From assembly GCA_029865195.1 (NCBI GenBank), contig JAOUHH010000013.1:1-22159 (forward strand): a DNA stretch of 22,159 bases, in the 5' to 3' direction. The first letter of the stretch is position 1; every line of letters begins with the position of its first letter. This document shows positions 7,232 to 19,200 of this stretch, in pieces. A model generated the notes under the pieces. The model was not told the DNA's origin, ran no database searches, and worked only from the letters and a program-made list of their open reading frames with translations. The stretch comes from Desulfobulbaceae bacterium (lineage in GTDB: Bacteria > Desulfobacterota > Desulfobulbia > Desulfobulbales > UBA5123). A program made the position numbers and the translations under genes.

Positions 7232-7879
7232 TCAGGTGATATAGCCCTTTTCCAGGGCATATTTAATTACGTCGGCGGTTGTTTTAAGATCCAATTTTTT
7301 CATAAAATTGGCACGATGATGCTCAACGGTACGGATACTGATAAACAGCAGATCCGCGATCTCCTTACTGGTCTTCCCTTCGGCGACCAGCTTCAACACC
7401 TGCCGCTCACGGGTGGTGGCCGATTCGGACGGCGGCTTGCCGCTGCTTCTGCAGGTGCGGATGATATCGGCGGTGAACTCGGAAGAGAGGAAGGAGGAGA
7501 TATACACCGATCCCTTGCGCACCTGCTCGATGGCGGTCAGCAACTCACGATCGGTATCCTCTTTGAGAAGATAGCTGTCGGCACCGGCGGCGACAGCGTG
7601 ATAGACATACTCCGTGCTCTTGTGCATGGTCAGAATGATCACCTTCACCGCCGGGCAGATCTTGCGGGCCTCGCTGATCGCCTCCAGACCCCGCAACTTC
7701 GGCATGGAAATATCCAGGATGATCAGGTCCGGGGCCTTTTTTTTCAGAATCTCCAGGAGCCCAAGGCCGTCGCCGGCCTCCCCGACCACCTCGAACTGGG
7801 GATGATCTTCCAGGATCTTGCGGATGCCATGACGTATCATCGCATGATCATCCGCCAACACTATCCGATAACCGCCCAT
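7232..7879 (-). CDS. NarL/LuxR-family two-component response regulator
   Basis: This is a 215-residue DNA-binding response regulator. The receiver domain (about 4-120) has the acidic pair D10/D11, the phosphoacceptor D56 (LIILDISMP), T84 and K106. A LuxR/GerE helix-turn-helix follows (about 152-211): TTRERQVLKLVAEGKTSKEIA, then the recognition helix ISIRTVEHHRANFMKKL. The ATG at 7879 has a strong GGGAGGA ribosome binding site six bases upstream. It lies 55 bases after the stop of the histidine kinase, whose HisKA_3-type dimerisation domain is the usual partner of NarL-type regulators, so they are very likely a cognate pair. Targets are not shown; the inverted repeat at 7191-7206 just downstream is one candidate. 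The last 60 bases of the gene are more AT-rich than the rest. Confidence 0.95.
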   Translation of the reverse strand: MGGYRIVLADDHAMIRHGIRKILEDHPQFEVVGEAGDGLGLLEILKKKAPDLIILDISMPKLRGLEAISEARKICPAVKVIILTMHKSTEYVYHAVAAGADSYLLKEDTDRELLTAIEQVRKGSVYISSFLSSEFTADIIRTCRSSGKPPSESATTRERQVLKLVAEGKTSKEIADLLFISIRTVEHHRANFMKKLDLKTTADVIKYALEKGYIT

Positions 7880-7934
7880 GCTTTCCTCCCGTTAAAAAAA
7901 GCGCCGCCCATACCAACATCACCCAGCCGCTATA

Positions 7935-10034
7935 TCATCCGCCGCAAACCGGTATCGACAAGCTAATAGAGGTACCATGACCGGGCGCGCTGACGATGTC
8001 AAGCACACCGCCCAGCATCCGCACCCTTTCGGACATGGCGGTCAGGCCAAGCCCACGCTCGGTCGCTTTTTTCCGCGCCTCCGCCTCAGGGTCGAAGCCG
8101 CACCCGTCGTCCCGGATCAAAAAACGAATATCCCGCTCCTGCCTGCGGATGGACACCTCCAGATGCCTGGCGTGGGCATGCTTGGCAATGTTGGTAAGGG
8201 CCTCCTGGACGATCCGGTAGACGATGCGTTCGGCGCTCGGGTCCAGCAGATGGCCGATATCGTCCATGGTAACCGCCACATCCATGTCGTGCAGTTCCGA
8301 AAACTTGTCCAGCATCCGCCGGATTGCGGTCCGCAGGCCGAGATCGTCAAGAACCACCGGACTCAGATCGCGAGACAACCGGCGGACGTTTTCGATGATC
8401 TGTTTGATATACACACATATCTCGTCGCACTCGGCCACTTCCACGGGCCGCTCGCCGGCGAGACGGCGCTGCATCGCCCGGATCTGCATCTTCAGGGCGG
8501 CCAGCGCCTGCCCAAGCTCGTCATGCAACTCGTTGGCGATCCGTCGCCGTTCCGTTTCCTGCACCACAAAGAGGCTTGCGGAAAGGTGCCGCAACTTCTC
8601 CTGTGAATCCAGCAATGCCTTTTCGATGGTCTTGCGTTCGGTGATATCACGCCCGATCACCAAAAGCCCCTTGCGGCTCCGGTCGTCATTGAAAAGCGGC
8701 ACCTTGATGACGTCATAGATAAACGGCGCCCCTTCCATCCGCGGGATAATCTCGTCACAACGCGACACCACGCCAAGCCGCCAGGCCTCCTCGTCGCTCT
8801 TGATACAGGCATAAAAGGCCTGCTTGTAAAATTCTTTATGTTCGGCAAGTTCCGCGTCACTTTTATGCTGATAAGCGACGTTTTCAATCCCGAAAAGACG
8901 CAGCCCGAACTCGTTCGCCAGCAACCAGCGGCCGGCGCCGTCCTTGAAACAGACAAAGTCCGGCATCGCGTTGATCAGCGTGCGTAAAAGCGCTTCGTTC
9001 TCACGCAAGGCCTGTTCGGCCCGCTTTCTTTCCTTGATATCTCGCAGGATGGCGATATTCTGCGGGCGGCCATGCAGGGTGATCGGCGCCACCGACACCT
9101 CGACCTGATGGACGCCGGCACCGGAATCGACCCGACCCTCGACGATGGCGGCATCATCCCCACCCTCTGCGTCCATCTGCCACAGCGTCTCGCAACGGTT
9201 TCTATCCTCGGTGCCGAGGGTCGGTAACTGCAGGATATCGCACAACTTCGCCCCTTTGAGTTCGTCGCCGGACCTGCCGAACATCCGCTCCGCCGCCTTA
9301 TTCCAGTAGGAAATCACCCCCTGCTTATCGGCCAGAACAATGGCGTCCCGCGCCGACTCGGTCATGGTCCGGAACATCTCCTCGCTGTCGGCAAGGGCGC
9401 GGGCGGTGGACAGCCTTTTCGATTCCACCCGCAGCAAGGCGGCCACCAGCATCACGACAAACAGCACCCAGCCGGCAAAGATCGCCCGGAATACCGATAA
9501 TGAGTAACGGATATGGGCGGAACCGATATCCTTCATTATCCCTTCGACCTGCAGGGCGGTGTGGGAAAAAAACTGGAACTTGTTGTCGAAACGTATTTTC
9601 TGTTCGACGGCCTTCTTTTTCGATGTCGCGCCCTCCAGTTCAACGGTAATCTTTTGCAGATCCAGCAGGGTCTCGCTGATCACGCTTACCCCGGCCAGCA
9701 ACTCCCGCTGCTTCCCGTCCTTGCCGTCCAGACACCAGTCTTCCTGCAATCGCTGCCGCAGGTCGGCAACGGCGTGCGTCGCTTCGCCAAGCAGATGCCT
9801 TACCAGCTTCGGATCACAGCCCAACTGGTCGTCAAGCGAAAGGTGGGAATGGGCAACCTGACGGTCGACCTCATAGATGACCTCAAGCAGGCGGTCGAAC
9901 TGCTGATAATGCGAATTCAGATGGTTGAGCCACCAGAATCCGCCACCGGAAAGCACCCCGAGCAGCAGGACGGTTGCCGGCAGCCAGGGCATGAGCAAGC
10001 CGCACTCCGGTTTCGGCCAAGAGAAATATCGCAT
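7935..10034 (-). CDS. Membrane PAS-PAS sensor histidine kinase, NarX/DegS type (HisKA_3)
   Basis: This is a sensor kinase of 699 residues from the chosen start. Numbering from the longer possible start at 10076 (713 residues): TM1 about 31-50; a helical extracytoplasmic sensor about 51-193; TM2 about 194-216; PAS 1 about 232-350; PAS 2 about 360-482; HisKA_3 with the phosphorylated histidine H518 in ANELHDELGQAL; HATPase with N629 (EALTNIAKHA), DDGCGF (656-661) and GLGLTAM. The start at 10034 (M15 of the long form) has AGGA six bases upstream. The 14 extra codons are AT-rich and lack a usable ribosome binding site. A TATGAT element at 10095-10090 would also leave almost no leader for the longer form. 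The gene precedes the NarL-type regulator and diverges from the ABC-F gene. The ligand is unknown. Confidence 0.92.
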   Translation of the reverse strand: MRYFSWPKPECGLLMPWLPATVLLLGVLSGGGFWWLNHLNSHYQQFDRLLEVIYEVDRQVAHSHLSLDDQLGCDPKLVRHLLGEATHAVADLRQRLQEDWCLDGKDGKQRELLAGVSVISETLLDLQKITVELEGATSKKKAVEQKIRFDNKFQFFSHTALQVEGIMKDIGSAHIRYSLSVFRAIFAGWVLFVVMLVAALLRVESKRLSTARALADSEEMFRTMTESARDAIVLADKQGVISYWNKAAERMFGRSGDELKGAKLCDILQLPTLGTEDRNRCETLWQMDAEGGDDAAIVEGRVDSGAGVHQVEVSVAPITLHGRPQNIAILRDIKERKRAEQALRENEALLRTLINAMPDFVCFKDGAGRWLLANEFGLRLFGIENVAYQHKSDAELAEHKEFYKQAFYACIKSDEEAWRLGVVSRCDEIIPRMEGAPFIYDVIKVPLFNDDRSRKGLLVIGRDITERKTIEKALLDSQEKLRHLSASLFVVQETERRRIANELHDELGQALAALKMQIRAMQRRLAGERPVEVAECDEICVYIKQIIENVRRLSRDLSPVVLDDLGLRTAIRRMLDKFSELHDMDVAVTMDDIGHLLDPSAERIVYRIVQEALTNIAKHAHARHLEVSIRRQERDIRFLIRDDGCGFDPEAEARKKATERGLGLTAMSERVRMLGGVLDIVSAPGHGTSISLSIPVCGG

Positions 10035-10089
10035 AAAAAATCCTGAAATTTGTTGTTTTACGGATTGCCTGGGCATTCACCCGAGCCAA

Positions 10090-10095
10090 ATCATA
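10090..10095 (-). promoter_or_regulatory. Possible -10 element for the kinase/regulator operon
   Basis: On the minus strand TATGAT matches the sigma70 -10 consensus at five of six positions, but no convincing -35 hexamer lies 16-18 bases upstream. It sits in the short divergent gap between the sensor kinase and the ABC-F gene. If used, transcription would begin near 10083, which favours translation from 10034 over 10076. Confidence 0.25.
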
Positions 10096-10158
10096 GCCTG
10101 TTTTTATGAACTGTGCTATGGTAGGCGCCGACTACATTCAGCAACCACGGGAACACCA

Positions 10159-12150
10159 ATGCTTACCATCAACGATCTCAATATACAATTCGGCGACAAA
10201 CACCTGTTCAGGCAGGTCAACGCCCGCCTGGACGGCCAGGAACGCATCGGCCTGGTGGGGGTCAACGGCACCGGCAAATCCACCCTGATCAAGATCATGG
10301 TCGGGCGTATCGAAACCGACCCAGGGGTGGTGACCCGCGCCAAGCGCACCACCATCGGCTATCTGCCGCAGGAGGTGGACTCCTTCCCGCCCGGCCGCAC
10401 CCTGATCGAGGAGGCGAAAACCGCCTTTGCCGATGCCCTCACCCTGCAACAGCAACTCGACGCCTGCAACCATCACCTGGGCGTTATCGACCCCGCCGAC
10501 CCCGAATTCAACGAACTGCTCGAATACCAGGGCGAGTTGCAGGAACGGCTCGAGCATCTCGATGTCTTCCGTATCCAGTCGCAGACCGAGAAGATACTCC
10601 TCGGCCTCGGCTTCAAGAACAGCGATTTCGACAAGGAATGCCAGCTGTTCAGCGGCGGCTGGCTGATGCGGCTGATGCTCGCCAAGATCCTCCTCGCCGA
10701 GCCCTCGCTGCTGCTCCTCGACGAGCCCACCAACCATCTTGACATCGAATCGCTCACCTGGCTCGAGGATTTTCTCAAAAACTACCCCGGGGCGATGGTC
10801 ATCATCTCCCACGACCGCACCTTTCTCGACGCGCTCACCAACATCACCTGGGAGTTGAGCCTGGGCCGCCTCACCGCCTACAAGGGCAACTATTCGAAGT
10901 ATGTCACCGACAAGGAGGTGCGGCTGGAGGTACAGCGCGCCGCCTACGACAACCAGCAGGCGAAGATCCAGCAGACCATGCGCTTCGTGGAACGGTTCCG
11001 CTCCAAGTCCACCAAGGCCAAGCAGGCCCAGAGCCGCCTGAAGCAACTGGAAAAGATGGAGTTGATCGAGCTTGAGGACACCGAAAAGGCGATCAACTTC
11101 CACTTCCCGCCCGCCGCTCCCAGCGGCCGGCTGGCGGTGGCCGTGAGCCATCTCGCCAAGAGCTTCGACGGCAAACAGATATTCACCGATCTCAGCTTCG
11201 AATTGCAGCGCGGCGACAAACTGGCGGTGGTCGGGGTCAACGGTGCCGGCAAATCGACCCTGGTCAAGACCCTGGCCGGCCTCAACCGGCAGGACGGCGG
11301 CGAATACCGTTTCGGCCACAACGTCATCCCCTCCTACTTCGGCCAGCACCAGGCCCAGGAGTTGGATCAGAGCCTTTCCGTTTTCGACACCCTGCAACAG
11401 AACACCAAGGACATGCCCACCACCCAGATCCGCTCGCTGCTGGGCGCCTTTCTCTTCCGCGGCGACGAGGTGGATAAAAAGGTTACCGTTCTCTCCGGCG
11501 GCGAGAAGAGCCGTCTGGCCCTGGCCAAGATGATCGCCCAGCCCGCCAACCTCCTGATCATGGACGAGCCCACCAACCATCTCGACATGAATTCCCAGGA
11601 GATCCTGCAGGAGGCGATGCGCCAGTACGACGGCTCGATCATCGTCGTCTCCCACAACCGCTACTTCCTCGACAGCTTCGTCAACAAGGTGCTGGAGATC
11701 AAGGACGGCCGCGGCAACCTCTTCGAAGGCAATATCAGCGAGTACCTGCACAAGGTCAAACAGCTACGGGGCGAAGCGCCCCCCGCCGGTGGATCTACCA
11801 CCGAGACCAAGCCGCAGGCATCGACGCAGCCGCAGCCGGCAACAACGGCCAAGGGCAAGGAAGGGCGCCAGATGAAGGCGCAGCTCCGGGCGGAGCGGAA
11901 CAAGAAACTCGGACCACTCAAGAAACAGGTTACCGCCGCCGAGGCGGATATCGAAAAGCTGGAAGGCCGCAAGGGCGAGCTCGAACGGCAACTGGCCGAC
12001 CCGGAATTGTACAAGGATCAAGACGCCTTCGCCGACCGCAGCCGGGAATACCACGAGGTGGAACGGCGCCTGAAGCGCGCCTACCAAGAGTGGGAGCGGC
12101 TGCAGGAAAAGATGGAAACGCTGGAGAGCGAACTGGCCGACAACGATTAG
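10159..12150 (+). CDS. ABC-F family ATPase (YheS/Uup-like translation factor)
   Basis: This 663-residue soluble protein has two ABC ATPase domains and no membrane domain, as in ABC-F proteins that act on the ribosome. Domain 1 has Walker A GVNGTGKST (34-42), signature FSGGW (164-168) and Walker B LLLLDEPTNHLD (184-195). Domain 2 has GVNGAGKST (359-367), LSGGEKSRL (445-453), LLIMDEPTNHLD (465-476) and H-loop H499. The inter-domain linker (about 255-315), with FRSKSTKAKQAQSRLKQLE, is close to that of E. coli YheS. A charged coiled coil closes the protein (about 570-660) after a Thr/Pro/Gln-rich spacer. The frame is open upstream to 9925, but the ATG at 10159 puts the first beta strand (LTINDLNIQFG) at the N-terminus as in relatives. 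The YheS versus Uup subfamily assignment rests on memory of the linker. Confidence 0.93.
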   Translation: MLTINDLNIQFGDKHLFRQVNARLDGQERIGLVGVNGTGKSTLIKIMVGRIETDPGVVTRAKRTTIGYLPQEVDSFPPGRTLIEEAKTAFADALTLQQQLDACNHHLGVIDPADPEFNELLEYQGELQERLEHLDVFRIQSQTEKILLGLGFKNSDFDKECQLFSGGWLMRLMLAKILLAEPSLLLLDEPTNHLDIESLTWLEDFLKNYPGAMVIISHDRTFLDALTNITWELSLGRLTAYKGNYSKYVTDKEVRLEVQRAAYDNQQAKIQQTMRFVERFRSKSTKAKQAQSRLKQLEKMELIELEDTEKAINFHFPPAAPSGRLAVAVSHLAKSFDGKQIFTDLSFELQRGDKLAVVGVNGAGKSTLVKTLAGLNRQDGGEYRFGHNVIPSYFGQHQAQELDQSLSVFDTLQQNTKDMPTTQIRSLLGAFLFRGDEVDKKVTVLSGGEKSRLALAKMIAQPANLLIMDEPTNHLDMNSQEILQEAMRQYDGSIIVVSHNRYFLDSFVNKVLEIKDGRGNLFEGNISEYLHKVKQLRGEAPPAGGSTTETKPQASTQPQPATTAKGKEGRQMKAQLRAERNKKLGPLKKQVTAAEADIEKLEGRKGELERQLADPELYKDQDAFADRSREYHEVERRLKRAYQEWERLQEKMETLESELADND

Positions 12151-12179
12151 CCGCGATTGCCTTCCCGCCGTTCCTTTGC

Positions 12180-12208
12180 TTGACCGGCCGCTGTTTTTTC
12201 ATTACCTT
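12180..12208 (+). promoter_or_regulatory. Weak promoter candidate upstream of the dGTPase gene
   Basis: TTGACC (12180-12185, five of six to the -35 consensus) is followed after 17 bases by TACCTT (12203-12208, only three of six). It lies in the 161-base gap 12151-12311 between the ABC-F gene and the dGTPase gene. That gap holds no other gene and no clear hairpin-plus-T-tract terminator. Confidence 0.22.
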
Positions 12209-12311
12209 TCATGCTGCTTGTCGGCGGCTCGGTGCCGATCAATAATCTTCCACCTTGCGGCGCACCGACAACCCGGCGTCCCGATATTTTCACCTTAAAA
12301 AAACAGACCCC

Positions 12312-13355
12312 ATGACCCACAACTTTCGCCTGGAAATGGAAGAACGCGAGGCGCTGCAACTCTCGCCGCACGCCTGCCTGAACCGTGACAGTAAGGGCCG
12401 CCCGCGGCAGGAGGCGGAATGCGAGATCCGCATGCCTTTCCAGCGGGACCGCGACCGGATCATCCACTCCAAGACCTTCCGCCGCCTGAAGCACAAGACC
12501 CAGGTCTTCCTCTCGCCCACTGGCGACCATTACCGAACCCGCCTCACCCACGCCCTGGAGGTCGCCCAGATCGCCCGCACCATCGGCGCGCCCCTGCGGC
12601 TCAACGAATCGCTCATCGAGGCCATCGCCTTGGGCCATGATCTCGGCCACACCCCCTTCGGCCATGCCGGCGAGGACGTGCTCGACAAGCTCCTGCCCGG
12701 CGGGTTCAAACATTACGAGCAAAGCCTGCGGGTGGTGGACCTGCTTGAAAAGAAAGGGGCGGGCCTCAACCTCAGCCACGAGGTGCGGGACGGCATCGTC
12801 AGGCATTCCAAGGGCCGCCGGGAGATCCTCCCAGACGACCTCGACGATCTGCCGCAAACCCTGGAGGGCCAGGTGGTGCGCCTGGCCGACATCATCGCCT
12901 ACGTCAATCACGATCTCGACGACGCCCAGCGCGCCGGCGTCATTTGCGAAGAGGATCTGCCCGCCCAATGCCGCAGGGTCCTGGGCGACAACCACGCATG
13001 CCGCATCGGCACCATGGTCAAGGACCTGATCATCTCCACCACCGCCAACGGCGGCGGCCGGCTGGCCATGAGCGGACAGGTGTTGACCGCCATTGGCGAT
13101 CTCCGCGCCTTTCTCTTCGAAAACGTCTATGAGGTCCACCGGGTGCACGACGACTTCATCAAATCGATGAAGATCCTGCGCGAGCTCTACGAATACTTCC
13201 TCGATCACGACGATCACTGGGAGGAACTGATCGCCTACGACGCCGTCACCTCGCGGGAGCGCAAGGTGTGCGACTTCATCGCCGGGATGACCGACCGCTA
13301 CGCCCTTGACCTCTACACGGAGATATTCTTTCCCAAGCCGTGGAGCGTCCTCTAA
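12312..13355 (+). CDS. dgt: Deoxyguanosinetriphosphate triphosphohydrolase-like protein (HD domain)
   Basis: This is a 347-residue HD-superfamily enzyme that hydrolyses dNTPs to the nucleoside and triphosphate, helping to control dNTP pools. The conserved block FQRDRDRIIHSKTFRRLKHK (43-62) is followed by TQVFLSPTGDHYRTRLTHALEVAQIART (63-90). The metal ligands expected for the HD fold are H80, H109/D110 (GHDLGHTPFGHAGE) and D193 (RLADIIAYVNHD). It is the shorter type common in many bacteria rather than the roughly 500-residue E. coli Dgt, so substrate preference and allosteric activation may differ. The ATG at 12312 is preferred to the TTG at 12255, although neither has a good ribosome binding site. 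It lies between the ABC-F gene and valS, 177 bases before the latter. Confidence 0.92.
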   Translation: MTHNFRLEMEEREALQLSPHACLNRDSKGRPRQEAECEIRMPFQRDRDRIIHSKTFRRLKHKTQVFLSPTGDHYRTRLTHALEVAQIARTIGAPLRLNESLIEAIALGHDLGHTPFGHAGEDVLDKLLPGGFKHYEQSLRVVDLLEKKGAGLNLSHEVRDGIVRHSKGRREILPDDLDDLPQTLEGQVVRLADIIAYVNHDLDDAQRAGVICEEDLPAQCRRVLGDNHACRIGTMVKDLIISTTANGGGRLAMSGQVLTAIGDLRAFLFENVYEVHRVHDDFIKSMKILRELYEYFLDHDDHWEELIAYDAVTSRERKVCDFIAGMTDRYALDLYTEIFFPKPWSVL

Positions 13356-13412
13356 GGTTCTCGCACGGTCGTTTTCCGTGGCGAAAGAACCGCTGACGGT
13401 GTACATTCTTCC

Positions 13413-13427
13413 CTCTGCGCAGCAGAG
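13413..13427 (+). other. Short perfect hairpin in the valS leader
   Basis: CTCTGC-GCA-GCAGAG forms a perfect six-pair stem with a three-base loop in the 177-base gap between the dGTPase gene and valS (13356-13532). No T-tract follows, so it is not an ordinary intrinsic terminator. Nothing else recognisable lies in the gap; I see no T-box motif. It may be a chance structure. Confidence 0.25.
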
Positions 13428-13532
13428 CCGTGTATCCCTCATACAAACAGCAGCATGGTCGAATATCGCAAGCCCGGCAGCAGGCAAGGCTTCCCATAAG
13501 ACCGACAACATAAACAACCGGAACAATCAGTC

Positions 13533-16214
<2,682 letters not shown>

Positions 16215-16253
16215 GGGTCATCCTTCAGGCCAACCTTAATCCCCACCGACACA

Positions 16254-19200
16254 ATGAAAAACCTTACGGCGTCTTTCCGCGACGGGAAGACGCCTTCCGT
16301 TACCATGGTCACCGGCCTCCGGGCCGGCAGCACGGCGCTGATGGCGGCTCGGGTAGCCGCCGACAGCGGCCGGCCGCTGCTCTGCGTGCTGCCCTCGGAA
16401 ACCGAGGCCACCCGCCTGGAACAGGATCTCGGCCTCTTCACCGACCTGCCGGTCTTCCTCTATCCGGGCTATGACATCCCGCCCTACACCCCGCTCTCGC
16501 CGGAACCGGCCACCGTCGCCGGCCGCCTTTCCACCCTCTACAAGATCCTCACCACCGAGCCGCCCTTCATCGTCGTCGCCCCGGCCGAGGCGCTGCTGCG
16601 CCGCACCCTGCCCAAGGAGCGGCTGAACAACCTGGTCGAGTTCGTCCTCCGCAACGAGGAGACCGACCGCAACCAGTTGCTGACGCGGTTGACCGAGGCT
16701 GGCTACGAATCCGTCTCCCTGGTGCAGGGGGTCGGCGAATTCAGCATCCGCGGCGGGATCGTCGATCTCTTCGCGCCCGGCTTCGAGTACCCGCTCCGCT
16801 TCGATTTCTTCGGCGACACCGTCGAATCCATCCGCTTCTTCGATCCCATCAGCCAGCGCTCGGTGGACGAACTAGACGAGGCGATCCTGCTGCCCTGCAG
16901 CGATGTCCTGTTCCCGGCCGGGGAAGCGGCGCTTGCCGACCTCGCCGACCGCTTCGACCGGCAGCGGGAGGAACTCGGCTGGGATTACGATCAGCTGGGC
17001 CGCATCACCGAGCAACTGGAATCCCGCCGCCGCTTCCCCGGCATCGAGTTCTTCCTGCCCCTCTTTTACGAGGAGCCGAGCCACCCCCTGGCCTTTCTGC
17101 CCAAGGAAACCATCCTCTGCCTGCACAACCCGCAGGGGATCACCCAGGCCGTTGACCTCACCTGGGAACGGATCGAGGCCAACCACCGGGAGGTGACCGC
17201 CGCGCAAGGGCCGGCGCTGCCGCCGACCCGCCTCTTCCTCGGCAAGGAGGAGCTCGCCAGGGCGCTTGCCGCACTCCCACAGCTGCAACTGCACGACTTC
17301 GCCACCGGCGAGATGGACCCCGCCCAGACCATCGACATCCACTGCGGCAACCATACCCTGCTCAAACAGGAGATCGACCTGCAACGGCGTCAACACGGAC
17401 TGCTCGCCCCGCTGGCCGAACGGATCACCGGCTGGCTGACGCAGGGCGACCGGGTGCTGTTTGCCTCCCGCTCCATGCGCCACGCCGCCCATCTCGCCGA
17501 ACTGCTCGGGCATCATCACCAGCCGATCACGGTCCTGGAGCCGCCACTGCGGCCCGCGGACCTTACCCGGGAAGGCATCCTCATCTACGGCCACCCCCTC
17601 ACCGGCGGCTTCGACCTGCCCGCCGAGAAGCTGCATGTGCTGTCCGAAAACGAGCTGTTCGGCGCCTCCCGCCTCGGCCCCGGCCGCAAAAGCAGCAAAC
17701 GGCAGCCGGTCTCCGCCGTCCGCTTCGACGAGTTGAAGGTCGGCGACACCATCGTCCATCAGACCCACGGCATCGGCACCTACGAGGGGTTGCTGACCAT
17801 GGAGCTGAAGGGGGTGGCCAACGATTTCCTGCAGATCGTCTATCAGGGCAACGACAAGCTCTACGTGCCCATCGACCGGCTGAACTCGGTCCACAAGTAC
17901 CAGGGGTTGTCCGACACCCCGCCGAAGATGGACAAGCTGGGCGGCAAGGCCTGGGCCGCCAGCAAGAAGAAGGTCAAGGAGGCGGTCTGGAAGGTGGCGC
18001 AGGATCTGCTCGACCTCTACGCCCGTCGGCAACTGGAGAAGGGGCATACCTTCTCGCCGCCCGCCGAACTCTACCATGAGCTTGAGGAATCGTTCCCCTT
18101 CGACGAGACCCCGGGCCAGTTGAAGGCGATCAACGACGTCATCGACGACCTCACCTCCGACCGGCCCATGGACCGGCTGGTCTGCGGCGATGTCGGCTAC
18201 GGCAAGACCGAGGTCGCCATCCGCGCCGCCTTCAAGGTGGTGGGCGACGGCAAGCAGGTGGCGGTACTGGTGCCGACCACGGTGCTGGCCGAGCAGCATG
18301 CCGAAACCTTTAAGGAACGGTTCCACGGCTTTCCGGTGCGGGTGGAGTGCCTGAACCGCTTCCGCTCCGTCACCGAGAGCAAGAAAATCCTCAACGGCCT
18401 CACCACCGGCGGGGTCGACGTGGTCATCGGCACCCACCGGCTGCTGTCGAAAGACGTGGCCTTCCGCCAGCTGGGGTTGCTGATCATCGACGAGGAACAC
18501 CGCTTCGGGGTCACCCACAAGGAAAAGCTCAAGAAACTGCGCAGCAAGATCGACGTCCTCACCCTCACCGCCACCCCCATCCCGCGCACCCTGCAGCTCT
18601 CCCTGCTCGGGGTCCGCGACCTGTCGGTGATCAGTTCGCCGCCCCAGCACCGCCGCAGCGTCAAGACCTTCATCGCCCGCTACGACGAGCTGGTGATCAA
18701 GGAGGCGGTGGCCCGCGAGCTGCAGCGCGGCGGCCAGGCCTTTCTGATCCACAACCGGGTGCGTACCATCCACGAGATGGCGCGGACTGTGCAGAACCTG
18801 GCCCCGGCCGCCAGGGTAGCGGTGGCGCACGGGCAGATGCCCCCCAAGCAGCTTGAGGAGATCATGGTCCGTTTCGTCCGCAAGGACATCGACGTGCTGG
18901 TCTGCACCACCATCGTCGAATCGGGCCTGGACATCCCCAACGCCAACACCATCGTCATCACCCGCGCCGACCGGATGGGGCTGGCCGAGATCTACCAGCT
19001 CCGCGGCCGGGTCGGCCGCAGCAGCGAACAGGCCTATGCATACCTGCTGGTGCCGTCGCTGGACGGGTTGTCCAAGGACGCGCAGCAGCGGCTGCGGGCA
19101 TTGATGGACTACAACGAACTGGGCGGCGGCTTCAAGCTGGCGATGAGCGACCTGCAGATCCGCGGCGGCGGCAACATCCTCGGCGCCTCCCAGAGCGGCA

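Noticed and set aside
9925..10158. 78-codon upstream extension of the ABC-F reading frame
   Set aside because: It overlaps the divergent kinase gene and the promoter gap, and family proteins begin at the LTINDLNIQFG strand encoded from 10159.
10138..11751. 537-codon minus-strand frame antisense to the ABC-F gene; similar long frames lie antisense to valS (14553-16166) and the dGTPase gene (12147-13526)
   Set aside because: All lie opposite well-identified conserved genes and have no family features of their own.
12255..12311. TTG start adding 19 residues to the dGTPase
   Set aside because: It has no ribosome binding site and the added residues do not resemble the family; the ATG at 12312 fits better.
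13356..13532. T-box or other riboswitch, or a small gene, in the valS leader
   Set aside because: No T-box sequence or terminator/antiterminator pair is visible, and the only open frame there runs out of the end of the dGTPase gene with no family features.
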